A stretch of 64,000 nucleotides of DNA, taken from Rhodopseudomonas sp. Lineage in GTDB: Bacteria; Pseudomonadota; Alphaproteobacteria; Rhizobiales; Xanthobacteraceae. This document shows, in pieces, positions 1 through 7,629 of the stretch. The DNA is taken from positions 1,321,491 to 1,385,490 of the forward strand of contig NZ_JACABA010000001.1 of assembly GCF_013377015.1 (NCBI RefSeq), in the 5' to 3' direction. The notes below the pieces were generated by a model, which worked only from the letters and a program-made list of their open reading frames with translations, ran no database searches and was not told where the DNA came from. The number at the start of each line of letters is the position of its first letter. The first letter of the stretch is position 1. A program made the position numbers and the translations under genes.

Positions 1-321
1 ATTGACCTGACCGAACGCGACGATTCGGCTGATCGCGATCGACAGTTGAGCGGCGGCTTCCGGCGTCGCCTGCCGGCTCTGCGCCGACAGCAGGCTGGCG
101 ATCGATTGCAGGCCATTGAACAGCCGGTGATTCAATTCCCGGATCTGCAGCTCCCGGCGGCTTTCGAGATCGACGATCTTTCGAATCAGCGCCTGCTCGC
201 GCGCCAGCGCGGCGCGCAGGTCGGCGGCCAGCACCGCCTGCTCCGACAGTGCTGTCGGGCTCAAAGCTTCGAGGCCGGGAAAGGGAAATTCGGATTCAGC
301 TGCGTAAGTCTGGAGGTTCAT
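1..321 (-). CDS. Sensor histidine kinase, HisKA_2 type (3' part outside window)
   Basis: Only the first 107 codons lie in the window; the reading frame is open to the edge. Residues about 36-60 form a charged helix typical of a signalling coiled coil, followed by ELNHRLFNGLQSIASLLSAQ, which is the dimerisation/phosphoacceptor helix of the HisKA_2 family, with His65 as the expected phosphorylation site. The ATPase domain would follow beyond the edge. There is no room for a sensor domain before the kinase core, so it is probably a cytosolic kinase or one sensing through its short N-terminus. ATG at 321 is preceded by GGAG-like sequence at a suitable distance. Its signal and response regulator cannot be seen. 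Confidence 0.8.
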   Translation of the reverse strand, partial: MNLQTYAAESEFPFPGLEALSPTALSEQAVLAADLRAALAREQALIRKIVDLESRRELQIRELNHRLFNGLQSIASLLSAQSRQATPEAAAQLSIAISRIVAFGQVN

Positions 322-572
322 GATGCTCGCTCCGCTGGATAAAGGCAGATCGACGCTTTGACTTACATTACCTTAGTACCAGAAACGCTATGCCCTCCAA
401 CCTTTCTGCTTCGCGGTTTCAAAGGGCTTTGCAAAGCGCATCCACCCCACGGGACGCTCTGGATAATCCATAGGATCTCACTTGCCTGCCCCGGCGGCTG
501 ATCAATACAGCTCGGATCTGGAGCGAAATTTGGCGCTGTCCTAGTTGGGGCGCGAATGCCCGCGCCGCGGCG

Positions 573-1493
573 TCAGCCGCGTTGCCGCTCATAGGCCTTC
601 AGATGGGTGTAGATCACGCGCAGCCGCGGGACCGGGACTTTCGCGGCGTCGCCGCGCGCGATCAGGTCACCGATGACATGATCCGCCTCGATCGGCGCGC
701 CGCTCTTGATGTCGCGATACATCGAGGCGGTGAGCTTGGAGCCTTCCGCCAACATCATGCCGCGGGAGCGTTCGAGCAGCGCGTCACGCGGCGCGAAGCC
801 GGCGGCGGCGGCCACCGCGGTGCATTCGTCGAGCACGCCGAGCATGAAATCGGCGCCGCCCGGCGACGCCAGGATGTCTCCGGTCGGCGCCCGCATCAGG
901 CTGGTCACGCCCGCCAGCGTCGCCAGGAACGTCCATTTTTCCCACATCTCCTGCAGGATGTCGTCGCTGGGATGAACGTCGAACATCGCGCCACCGAGCG
1001 CCGCCGCGATGGCGCGGACCCGGTCCGACAGCTTGCCGGCGCGCTCGCCGAAGGTGATGGCGTGCATCGGGGCGAGCTGAACCACATGGCGTCGCGAATC
1101 GAGCGTCGCGGCGACCACGCATTGCCCGCCGATCACCCGCTCGCGGCCGAATCTGGCATCGAGCGTTTCGAGATGCCGCATCCCGTTCAGCAGCGGCAGC
1201 ACCTTGGTCGTCGGCCCCACGGCGGGCGCGAACGACGCCATCGCATCGGTGAGGTCGAACGACTTGCAGCTCAGCAGCACCAGATCGAAAGGCGTCTTCA
1301 GATCGCCGGCCTGCACCGCCGGCGGATCCTTCAAGGTGACGTCGCCGACCGGGCTCTCGATCACCAGGCCGTCGCTGGCCAGTTCGGCGGCGCGTTTCGG
1401 CCGCACCAGGAAGGTGACGTCGCGCCCGGCCTGCAACAACCGGCCGCCGAAATAGCCGCCGATCGCGCCGGCTCCCACCACGAGAATCCGCAT
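573..1493 (-). CDS. Ketopantoate reductase (PanE/ApbA) family protein
   Basis: A 306-residue protein of the usual PanE/ApbA length. It starts with a Rossmann fold (MRILVVGAGAIGGYFGG, GxGxxG at 7-12) for NADPH. Family signatures follow: LLNGM near 101-105, a Trp-Glu-Lys at 184-186 that corresponds to the catalytic lysine region, and SMYRDIKSG...E near 257-270, the helical C-terminal signature. The family reduces 2-dehydropantoate to pantoate for coenzyme A synthesis, but paralogues are common in this group, and the Asn that usually follows the catalytic lysine region is Thr or Leu here. The substrate is therefore uncertain. It stands alone, with an SDR gene on the same strand upstream. Confidence 0.82.
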   Translation of the reverse strand: MRILVVGAGAIGGYFGGRLLQAGRDVTFLVRPKRAAELASDGLVIESPVGDVTLKDPPAVQAGDLKTPFDLVLLSCKSFDLTDAMASFAPAVGPTTKVLPLLNGMRHLETLDARFGRERVIGGQCVVAATLDSRRHVVQLAPMHAITFGERAGKLSDRVRAIAAALGGAMFDVHPSDDILQEMWEKWTFLATLAGVTSLMRAPTGDILASPGGADFMLGVLDECTAVAAAAGFAPRDALLERSRGMMLAEGSKLTASMYRDIKSGAPIEADHVIGDLIARGDAAKVPVPRLRVIYTHLKAYERQRG

Positions 1494-1670
1494 TGGTCTT
1501 TTCCTCTGCTCTTGGGGCGGCTGTCAGCGCCGTGTCCGCTGATCCTGAGATCAGACCAAGGATTCAACCAACACTATCAGGCACCTGATCCAACCCGTCT
1601 TAGCGGTACACTTGTCCCATCCAAGACGCCGAGAGCAATCGATTGTTTCCGAAAACTCGTAACCTCACCG

Positions 1671-2408
1671 TTACCACTTCTCGCCGAACGGACGGATTTC
1701 CATCTCGAAGGTCCAGGCGCTTTTCGGCTGCTGGTACAGCTGCCAGTAGGAAGCGGCGACCGAAGATGGCGGCATCAGGAGATCGGGGTTGTTCAGCGCT
1801 TCCTTGCCCCACAGCTGCTCGCGGCGTTCGCGCACCCAGGCGGTGTCGACCCCGGAATCAATGATCAGATGAGCGACATGGATATTCTTCGGTCCCAACT
1901 CGCGGGCCATCGCCTGCGCCACCGCGCGCAGCCCGAATTTGGCGCTGGCGAAGGCGGCGAAGCCGGAGCCGCCGCGCAGGCTGGCGGTGGCGCCGGTGAA
2001 GAAAATGTTGCCCTGCCCGCGCGCCAGCATCAGCCGCGCCGATTCTCGGCCGGCCAGAAAGCCGGCCCAGCACGCCATCTCCCAGACTTTGCGGAACACC
2101 CGGTCGGTGGTCTCCAGGATCGGGAAATTGACGTTGGCGCCGACGTTGAAGATCGTAACTTCCAGCGGCGCATGGGCGTCGGCGTCGTTGAGGAATGCGG
2201 TGACCTCGTCTTCCTTGCGGGCGTCGAGCGCCCGCGCGACAATTGAGCCGCCGGCCAGCTCGATCTCGCGCACCAGCGGCTCCAGCTTGGCGCCGTCGCG
2301 CCGTCCGGCGAACACGGTGAACCCTTCAGCGGCGAATTTCTTCGCGATCTCGGCGCCAATATAGTCGCCAGCGCCGATCACCGCGACGGTAGCATTTCGC
2401 TTCAGCAA
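1671..2408 (-). CDS. SDR-family protein with atypical catalytic residues
   Basis: I place the start at TTG 2408, which follows a good GGGAG ribosome site by about eight bases; an upstream in-frame ATG at 2468 lacks one. The protein of 245 residues opens with a nucleotide-binding GAGDYIG motif and has the overall layout of a classical short-chain dehydrogenase. By eye alignment the catalytic Tyr of YxxxK is Phe (FASAK, Phe153, Lys157) and the catalytic Ser position is Ala (about 140); NNAG is NVGA. It may therefore be catalytically altered or have a non-redox role. The C-terminus (SYWQLYQQPKSAWTFEMEIRP) is that of a recognisable SDR subgroup. The next gene downstream on the same strand is the PanE-family gene, 177 bases away. 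Confidence 0.75.
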   Translation of the reverse strand: MLKRNATVAVIGAGDYIGAEIAKKFAAEGFTVFAGRRDGAKLEPLVREIELAGGSIVARALDARKEDEVTAFLNDADAHAPLEVTIFNVGANVNFPILETTDRVFRKVWEMACWAGFLAGRESARLMLARGQGNIFFTGATASLRGGSGFAAFASAKFGLRAVAQAMARELGPKNIHVAHLIIDSGVDTAWVRERREQLWGKEALNNPDLLMPPSSVAASYWQLYQQPKSAWTFEMEIRPFGEKW

Positions 2409-2462
2409 AGTAATTCTCCCGGATTGAATTGTCAGGACGATTCGGCCGCTACGACGAAAGCC

Positions 2463-2560
2463 CCTCATCTTGAGCAGCGGCGTCTTCGCCGCGTCTCGAA
2501 GGATGAGGAAAGAACAGGCTCATGGTTCGAGACGGCGCAAAAACGCCTCCTCGCTATTAG
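2463..2560. repeat. Intergenic palindromic repeat (CCTCAT/ATGAGG type), degenerate double hairpin
   Basis: An outer stem CCTCATC (2463-2469) pairs with GATGAGG (2502-2508); inside it GCGGCG (2477-2482) pairs with CGCCGC (2487-2492) across TCTT. A second, degenerate hairpin follows (CTCATGGTTCGAGACGGCGC ... GCCTCCTC). The same sequence family recurs at 34353-34391. From memory, this double-hairpin layout is a dispersed repeat in Bradyrhizobium and Rhodopseudomonas chromosomes. It lies between two genes on the minus strand. Confidence 0.75.
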
Positions 2561-2576
2561 GCGTCGCGATTCGCAG

Positions 2577-3179
2577 CTAGGCGTACATCTCCTCAACCTC
2601 GCGCAACTGCTCCTTGCCGAAGAACATTTCGTCGCCGACGAAGAAGGTCGGCGAGCCGAACGCGCCGCGCTTCACCGCATCTTCGGTGTTGGCGATCAAC
2701 CTGGCCTTGACCTCGGGCTCCTGGGCGCGGGCGAATAGTTTTGCCGCATCGAGGCCGGACTCGGTCAGCGCCTTCGCTGCCACCTCCGGATCGTCCATCT
2801 TCTTCGGCTCGACCCACATGTGGTGAAACGCGGCATCGACATATTTCTCGAACACGCCCTCGAGTTGCGCCGCGACCGCGGCGCGCATCAGGTTCAGCGT
2901 GTTGACCGGGAAATACGGGTTCATGACGTAGGGCTTGACCTTGAAGCGCTTGGTGAAACGCTCGGTCTCGATGGCGTGAAACTCGCGCTTGTTCTTGACC
3001 CCGGCCAGGGTTTCGACCGGCGACTTGTTGTTAGTGGCCTTGAAGATGCCGCCGAGCAGCACCGGCAAATAGGCGAATTTCACGCCGATCCGCGCCTCGA
3101 TCGCGGGAATCGCCTCATGACTGAGAAAGGCGTTGGGACTGCCGAAATCGAACAGGAATTGCGGGGTGGATTTGCTCAT
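2577..3179 (-). CDS. 2-hydroxychromene-2-carboxylate isomerase / DsbA-family (kappa GST-like) protein
   Basis: A 200-residue thioredoxin-fold protein. The N-terminal FDFGSPNAFLSHEAIP carries the Ser14 that in HCCA isomerases and kappa-class GSTs binds the glutathione thiol. The helical insert (PYFPVNTLNLMRAA) and the GAFGSPTFFVGDEMFFGKEQL C-terminal signature complete the family pattern. HCCA isomerase uses glutathione to interconvert 2-hydroxychromene-2-carboxylate and trans-o-hydroxybenzylidenepyruvate in naphthalene breakdown. No aromatic-ring genes surround it here, so its real substrate is open and it may be a general GSH-dependent isomerase or transferase. No CxxC is present, so it is not a disulfide oxidase. 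Confidence 0.85.
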   Translation of the reverse strand: MSKSTPQFLFDFGSPNAFLSHEAIPAIEARIGVKFAYLPVLLGGIFKATNNKSPVETLAGVKNKREFHAIETERFTKRFKVKPYVMNPYFPVNTLNLMRAAVAAQLEGVFEKYVDAAFHHMWVEPKKMDDPEVAAKALTESGLDAAKLFARAQEPEVKARLIANTEDAVKRGAFGSPTFFVGDEMFFGKEQLREVEEMYA

Positions 3180-3235
3180 GGTCTCTCCCGGACGGCGGCG
3201 GATTCGTGGAACGGTCCTGCCTTATATGATTGCTA

Positions 3236-3904
3236 TCATTTCATGCCGGCCGGCGGTTGGCAATCGGCGGATCGGGCGGTGGTCGCGGCCTGATCTGGCG
3301 ATGGCGCGAACGCCGCCGTCGCCAGCGCGCGCGCGTGATCGCGCACATCGATGGGCCAGCCCGCGGTCCGTTGCGCGAAACGCGCCGCATCGCCGGCGAA
3401 TAGCGCGCGCACCACCTCCTCATAGTCCGGCTTGTCTCCCGCCAACGCCGCGATGAAGCGATAGGTCGCTTCCTGCGCCTGCCGAATCCTGTCCTTGTCC
3501 TTGTTGGCGTGCCGCGCTTCGTCGACCAGCCGGCGCAGCGCCACCGATGCGCCGCCGCGCTGCTGCGCCAGCCACTCCCAGTGCCGCGGCAGCAGCGTGA
3601 CTTCGCGCGCGACCACGCCGAGTTTCGGCCGGCCCGGGCCGCGCGGCGACGGCGGATCTGGCTCGGGCGGCGCATCTGGATCGCTCGGCACTGCGGCGTT
3701 CGGCAATCGTGCCAAAATCTCATCGAGCGAGCCGCGCAGATCCATTTCGACCAGATGGCTGCTGGTACTGTCGAAGATCAGCAGCGAACCGTCGCCATGA
3801 TCGAGACGCTCCTTGGCGAGTCGCGCCATGTCGCGGAGGTCACCCGAAGCGACGCGGCGATCGCCCTCGAAGGCAATGCAGCTAGGGCTGGCCGACACGG
3901 GCAT
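3236..3904 (-). CDS. DUF2239 family protein
   Basis: A 222-residue soluble protein matching the DUF2239 layout: an N-terminal CIAFEGDRRVASGDL strand-rich part, LIFDSTSSHLVEMDLRGS, a proline-rich linker around 95-110, then a region reading GRPKLGVVAREVTLLPRHWEWLAQQRGGASVALRRLVDEAR and a helical tail. The central RPKLG...REVTLLPRHW segment looks like a small DNA-binding or ribbon-helix-helix-like region, which is my inference only. The family function is unknown. It is divergent from the GST gene, and the shared upstream region carries a TCACCCGGGTAA near-palindrome that may control both. Confidence 0.8.
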   Translation of the reverse strand: MPVSASPSCIAFEGDRRVASGDLRDMARLAKERLDHGDGSLLIFDSTSSHLVEMDLRGSLDEILARLPNAAVPSDPDAPPEPDPPSPRGPGRPKLGVVAREVTLLPRHWEWLAQQRGGASVALRRLVDEARHANKDKDRIRQAQEATYRFIAALAGDKPDYEEVVRALFAGDAARFAQRTAGWPIDVRDHARALATAAFAPSPDQAATTARSADCQPPAGMK

Positions 3905-3963
3905 GGCGAACTTCTCCTCGACGGTTCGCCTCCCTTAGCCGGCGCGGTGGACTTCCGTCAATA

Positions 3964-3975
3964 TCACCCGGGTAA
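3964..3975. promoter_or_regulatory. Operator-like near-palindrome TCACCCGGGTAA
   Basis: The sequence matches TTACCCGGGTAA at 4747-4758 except for one base. It lies between the divergent DUF2239 and GST genes. A 12-bp palindrome with AT-rich flanks suits a TetR- or MarR-type dimeric repressor. No such regulator gene is in the window, so the binding protein is unknown. Confidence 0.5.
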
Positions 3976-4061
3976 AACATCGGGCATCCCTGCTCGCCGA
4001 CGCTCGACATTCCGGCGGCCGGCTGGCACGACGGAACTTCACTGCGATCCCGAGGTTCAGC

Positions 4062-4727
4062 ATGCTCACCGTCCATCATCTCAACAATTCCCGCTCGCAG
4101 CGCGTGTTATGGGTGCTGGAGGAGCTTGGGGTCCCGTACGAGATCAAGCGCTACCAACGGCTGCCAAGCATGTTCGCGCCGCCGGAGCTGCGCGCGGTCC
4201 ACCCGCTGGGCAAGTCGCCGGTGATTACCGACAACGGCAATACCGTCGCCGAGTCCGGCGCGATCATCGAATACATCATCGACACCTATGGTGAGGGCCG
4301 ACTGATCCCGCCGCCGAAGACGCCGGAACGGCTGCGCTACACCTATTGGCTGCATTACGCCGAGGGCTCGGCGATGTCGCCTTTGCTGCTGAAGCTGCTG
4401 TTCACGATGATCCCGCAGCGCGCGCCGGCGCTGATCCGGCCGCTGGTGAAGCTGATCACCACGCCGGTGCTGGCCACCCTGGTCGATCCGCAGCTGAAGC
4501 AGCACATGGCGTTCTGGGAAGGCGAGTTGGCGAAGAGCGAGTGGTTCGCCGGCGGCGACTTCACCGCCGCCGACATTCAGATGAGCTTCCCGCTGGAGGC
4601 CGCCTCGGCCCGCGCCGGGCTTGATCAAACCTATCCCAACGCATTGGCCTGGCTGGCGAAGATCCACGCTCGACCTGCCTACAAGCGGGCGCTGGAGCAG
4701 GGTGGCCCTTATACGGTGGGCGGCTGA
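4062..4727 (+). CDS. Glutathione S-transferase family protein
   Basis: A 221-residue two-domain GST. The N-terminal thioredoxin-like domain reads MLTVHHLNNSRSQRVLWVLE, with Ser/Asn near residues 9-11 in the glutathione-activating position. VITDNGNTVAESGAIIEYI gives the conserved Glu-Ser (ESGAI) that holds the gamma-glutamyl group. The C-terminal all-helical domain ends in WFAGGDFTAADIQMSFPLEA, the N-capping-box signature. It probably conjugates or reduces electrophiles with glutathione in the cytosol. ATG 4062 is preceded by GAGG. CCCGGG-centred palindromes lie on both sides of the gene, suggesting shared control with its neighbours. Confidence 0.88.
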   Translation: MLTVHHLNNSRSQRVLWVLEELGVPYEIKRYQRLPSMFAPPELRAVHPLGKSPVITDNGNTVAESGAIIEYIIDTYGEGRLIPPPKTPERLRYTYWLHYAEGSAMSPLLLKLLFTMIPQRAPALIRPLVKLITTPVLATLVDPQLKQHMAFWEGELAKSEWFAGGDFTAADIQMSFPLEAASARAGLDQTYPNALAWLAKIHARPAYKRALEQGGPYTVGG

Positions 4728-4746
4728 GCGCCAGCCCTACCTGATA

Positions 4747-4758
4747 TTACCCGGGTAA
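4747..4758. promoter_or_regulatory. Perfect palindrome TTACCCGGGTAA next to a TTGACA box
   Basis: A perfect 12-bp palindrome with AT-rich flanks lies 64 bases before the GIY-YIG gene. A consensus-like TTGACA (4761-4766) begins two bases after it, so a bound repressor would cover a plausible -35 box. The -10 match about 17 bases further is weak. Confidence 0.55.
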
Positions 4759-4821
4759 AATTGACAATCCGGCTCGAGCCTGTTACGGACATCGGCAACC
4801 AATCCCGCGACAGGACCGCCG

Positions 4822-5157
4822 ATGCAGAAGGACAACCGAAAGGCCGCGATCGCGGCCTACAAGGAGCGCAAGGCCTGCGCCGGAATCTATGCGATCCGCT
4901 GCACGGCGTCGGCCCAGGTCTGGGTCGGACAAACCCCGCACCTCGACACGATCCAGAACCGGATCTGGTTCAGTTTGCGTCAGGGCAGTCATCCCAACCG
5001 CGCGCTGCAGGCGGCGTGGACCCTGCACGGCGCCGATACTTTCGCATTCGAACCGCTCGAGCAATTGGCCGAAGAGGAATCGCGCTATGTGCGCGATGCG
5101 CTGTTGAAGGAACGCGCCGGCCATTGGCAATCGACGCTCGACGCGCGGGCGATGTAA
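4822..5157 (+). CDS. GIY-YIG nuclease family small protein
   Basis: A 111-residue protein. The GIY-YIG core is visible as AGIYAIRC (20-27) and VWVGQT (33-38, WVG replacing YIG), then the Arg-containing helix LDTIQNRIWFSLRQG (41-55) and FEPLEQL (76-82) with the acidic residue expected to bind the metal. The length leaves no room for an extra DNA-binding domain. Single-domain relatives are widespread and mostly uncharacterised; DNA cleavage is known for the superfamily but not shown for this type. The upstream TTACCCGGGTAA palindrome and TTGACA box suggest it is a regulated, possibly stress-linked gene. Confidence 0.82.
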   Translation: MQKDNRKAAIAAYKERKACAGIYAIRCTASAQVWVGQTPHLDTIQNRIWFSLRQGSHPNRALQAAWTLHGADTFAFEPLEQLAEEESRYVRDALLKERAGHWQSTLDARAM

Positions 5158-5168
5158 CCGCCGACGCC

Positions 5169-6578
5169 CTACTTCGGCCCGGCCGCTTCCGGAGTCACCG
5201 TCGCCGCTATCACCTCGCCGACCAGTCGGCCAAGACCGCGAATGTCGCCGGTCGGATCGACCGCATCGCCGAGCCGCACAATGACCAGATGCTGCGTCGG
5301 CAGCACGACGATGCGCTGGCCGAGATCGCCGGACGCGAAGAAGGCATCGCGGGGAATACCGAGCCTCGCCCGCCCCTTGGCATATTGATGCTCGCTGCGA
5401 TTGGTCCAGAACCCGGCGCCGTAATCGGTGTCGAGGGTCGCGCGCGCGGAAAATTCCACCCAGTCCTCAGGCAGCATACGCTGGCCGCCGACCACGCCAT
5501 CCTGCAGATAGAGCAAGCCGAACCGCGCCCAGTCGCGCGCACTGGCGTACATGTAGGACGATCCCTGCATTGTGCCGGTCGCGTCGAATTCCAGCGTGAC
5601 GTTGCGCATCCCGAGCGGATTGAACAATTCGCGCCAGGCGAATTTGAGGGTCTGCTCAGGCCCGCCGGTGAGCTGGTTGATGATTCGCGCCAGCAACTGC
5701 GTCGACGGGCTGCTATAGGCCCATCGCGTTCCCGGCGCGGCAATCGGCGGCGCCTTCGCGGCGAACGCGGCCATGTCGTCGTGCAGATAGACCATCTGGC
5801 TGGAGGGATCGAGACCGCTGTTGGTTTCGTCGAGTGCTAATCCGGTGGTCATGCGCAGCAGATGCTCGACCTCGATCTCGCGCCGCGGATCGGTGGCGCC
5901 GCGCCATTCCGCGATCGGCGCCGGCAGCGACGGCGAGGTGAGGCCCTTCTGGGTGAGAATGCCGATCAGCGCATTGACCACCGACTTGGTCAACGAGTAG
6001 CCGAGCAGCGGCGTCTCGGTGCTGACGCCCGTTGCATAGCGCTCGGCAACCACCCGGCCGTCATGGATCACGACGACCGCCTTGGTTCGCCGCAACGGCG
6101 GCGCCAGCGGCTCCTCGAAGGCATGATCGAGCGCCGCCTTCAGTCTCGGATCGGCCGGCTCGACCACGGCCGGGCCGGCGATCTCGGCCAGCAGCGACGC
6201 TGGACCGGACGCCTTCAGCGCGGCGATGTCGGCCTTCGGCAGATAGGGCTCGGCGTCGGCGTGCAGCAGGATGCAGCCGAATCCCTCGCGATATAGGGCT
6301 CGGCTGCTGAACAAGCCCAGCAACGACACCTCGATGGTCTTGCCGACGGCATCGAATTTGTAACGCAGCATCGGGCGAATCGCGCGCACCCCCTCGCGTT
6401 CGTTCACCTCCGCATAGGCCGTCGCCGGATCCTGTCCGGACACGAACGCCTTTGCGCAAGTGTTGTGCGCGACCACCGCGGTCGCGACCCGGAGCGCGCG
6501 GTCGGGACGATACTTCGTCGCCGACACCGCCAGGAGGACGCCGATCAGGGCGGCCACGACTAACCATCGCGCTCTCAT
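5169..6578 (-). CDS. Beta-lactamase-related serine hydrolase (class C / esterase family), membrane-anchored
   Basis: A 469-residue protein with one N-terminal hydrophobic segment (about 5-20) without a clear cleavage site, so it is probably anchored in the inner membrane facing the periplasm. After a roughly 140-residue leader region, the serine-hydrolase domain begins. It has the SxxK nucleophile motif SLTK at 195-198, a YSS motif near residue 290 replacing YxN, and the usual helical insert between. This fold covers class C beta-lactamases, esterases and D-aminopeptidases. The YSS variant and the N-terminal leader favour an esterase or peptidase over a resistance enzyme. The SDR gene upstream on the same strand may be co-transcribed. 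Confidence 0.8.
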   Translation of the reverse strand: MRARWLVVAALIGVLLAVSATKYRPDRALRVATAVVAHNTCAKAFVSGQDPATAYAEVNEREGVRAIRPMLRYKFDAVGKTIEVSLLGLFSSRALYREGFGCILLHADAEPYLPKADIAALKASGPASLLAEIAGPAVVEPADPRLKAALDHAFEEPLAPPLRRTKAVVVIHDGRVVAERYATGVSTETPLLGYSLTKSVVNALIGILTQKGLTSPSLPAPIAEWRGATDPRREIEVEHLLRMTTGLALDETNSGLDPSSQMVYLHDDMAAFAAKAPPIAAPGTRWAYSSPSTQLLARIINQLTGGPEQTLKFAWRELFNPLGMRNVTLEFDATGTMQGSSYMYASARDWARFGLLYLQDGVVGGQRMLPEDWVEFSARATLDTDYGAGFWTNRSEHQYAKGRARLGIPRDAFFASGDLGQRIVVLPTQHLVIVRLGDAVDPTGDIRGLGRLVGEVIAATVTPEAAGPK

Positions 6579-6626
6579 CGGCCGTCTCCCACTATCAGCC
6601 CGGCCCGGCGCGCGATTTGCACCACG

Positions 6627-7523
6627 CTACTTCTTTGCCTGCGCCGCATCGACCGAGGGCAGCGCCATCACGCTGACGCCGGGCGGCGGCACATCGTCGT
6701 CGGGGACAAAGAAATCCGACATCAGCGGCACTGTCTTGTCGACCCGGTAATGCTCGAAGTCGGTGACCCCGGCGGCCGCCAGCACCTTGTCGTCGATGCA
6801 GAACTGGCCGGTGAAATCGCGCGACGGCTTTGTGAAGATCTCGTAGGCGGCGTCGCCCATGATCGCAGGCGTGCGACTGGCCCGCATCATGGCGTCGCCG
6901 CCGAGCAGATTGCCGACCGCGGCGGTGGCGATCGTGGTACGCGGCCACAGCGCATTGACGGCGACGCCGGCGCGACGCAATTCGCCGGACAGGCCCAGCA
7001 CCACCATGCTCATGCCGAACTTCGCCATGGTGTAGGCGGTGGAGTGCTCGAACCACTTCGCTTTCATATCGAGCGGCGGCGACAGCATCAGGATATGCGG
7101 ATTGTCGGCCTTCTTCAGATGCGGGATGCAATATTTCGACACCATGAAGGTGCCACGGGTGTTGATCCCCATCATCAGATCGTAGCGCTTCATATCGGTG
7201 CGCTGCGAATCGGTGAGACTGATCGCGCTGGCGTTGTTGACGCAGATGTCGATGCCGCCGAATTCCGCCACGGTGGCGTCGATCGCGGCGATCACCTGGG
7301 CCTCGTCGCGGATGTCACACAGCACCGGCAGCGCCTTGCCGCCAGCGGCGCGCACCTCCTCCGCCGCAGTGTAGATGGTGCCCTGCAATTTCGGATGTGG
7401 CTCGGCGGTTTTCGCCGCGATCGCCACATTGGCGCCGTCGCGCGCTGCGCGCAGCGCGATCGCCAGCCCGATGCCGCGGCTGGCGCCGGAAATGAACAGC
7501 GTCTTGCCCTTCAGTGAAGCCAT
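6627..7523 (-). CDS. SDR-family oxidoreductase, HSDL2-like
   Basis: A 298-residue classical SDR with intact motifs: ISGASRGIGLAI (11-22) binds the cofactor, CVNNAS (94-99), Ser148, and the catalytic pair Tyr164/Lys168 in YTMAK. The segment IAAKTAEPHPKLQGTI after beta-2 and the insertion DKTVPLMSDFFVPDD are characteristic of the hydroxysteroid-dehydrogenase-like 2 branch, usually an NAD(P)-dependent dehydrogenase of unknown or fatty-acid-related substrate. ATG 7523 gives the canonical MASLKGKTLFISG start. It is followed on the same strand by the serine hydrolase. Confidence 0.87.
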   Translation of the reverse strand: MASLKGKTLFISGASRGIGLAIALRAARDGANVAIAAKTAEPHPKLQGTIYTAAEEVRAAGGKALPVLCDIRDEAQVIAAIDATVAEFGGIDICVNNASAISLTDSQRTDMKRYDLMMGINTRGTFMVSKYCIPHLKKADNPHILMLSPPLDMKAKWFEHSTAYTMAKFGMSMVVLGLSGELRRAGVAVNALWPRTTIATAAVGNLLGGDAMMRASRTPAIMGDAAYEIFTKPSRDFTGQFCIDDKVLAAAGVTDFEHYRVDKTVPLMSDFFVPDDDVPPPGVSVMALPSVDAAQAKK

Positions 7524-7629
7524 GTTTCGTCCCCTCGTCAGTGGCGCTCTTCGCGCGTCGATAGTGTACAGCCCCGGTGATCCAAATCGAAGCGCTTCGA
7601 CAGCAGCGCCCGTCTCCGTGTCATGCCCG

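Noticed and set aside
582..2246. A 554-codon open frame on the plus strand opposite the ketopantoate-reductase and SDR genes
   Set aside because: It is antisense to two genes with clear family motifs. Its product is rich in Arg, His and Gln with no domain, as expected for antisense frames in GC-rich DNA.
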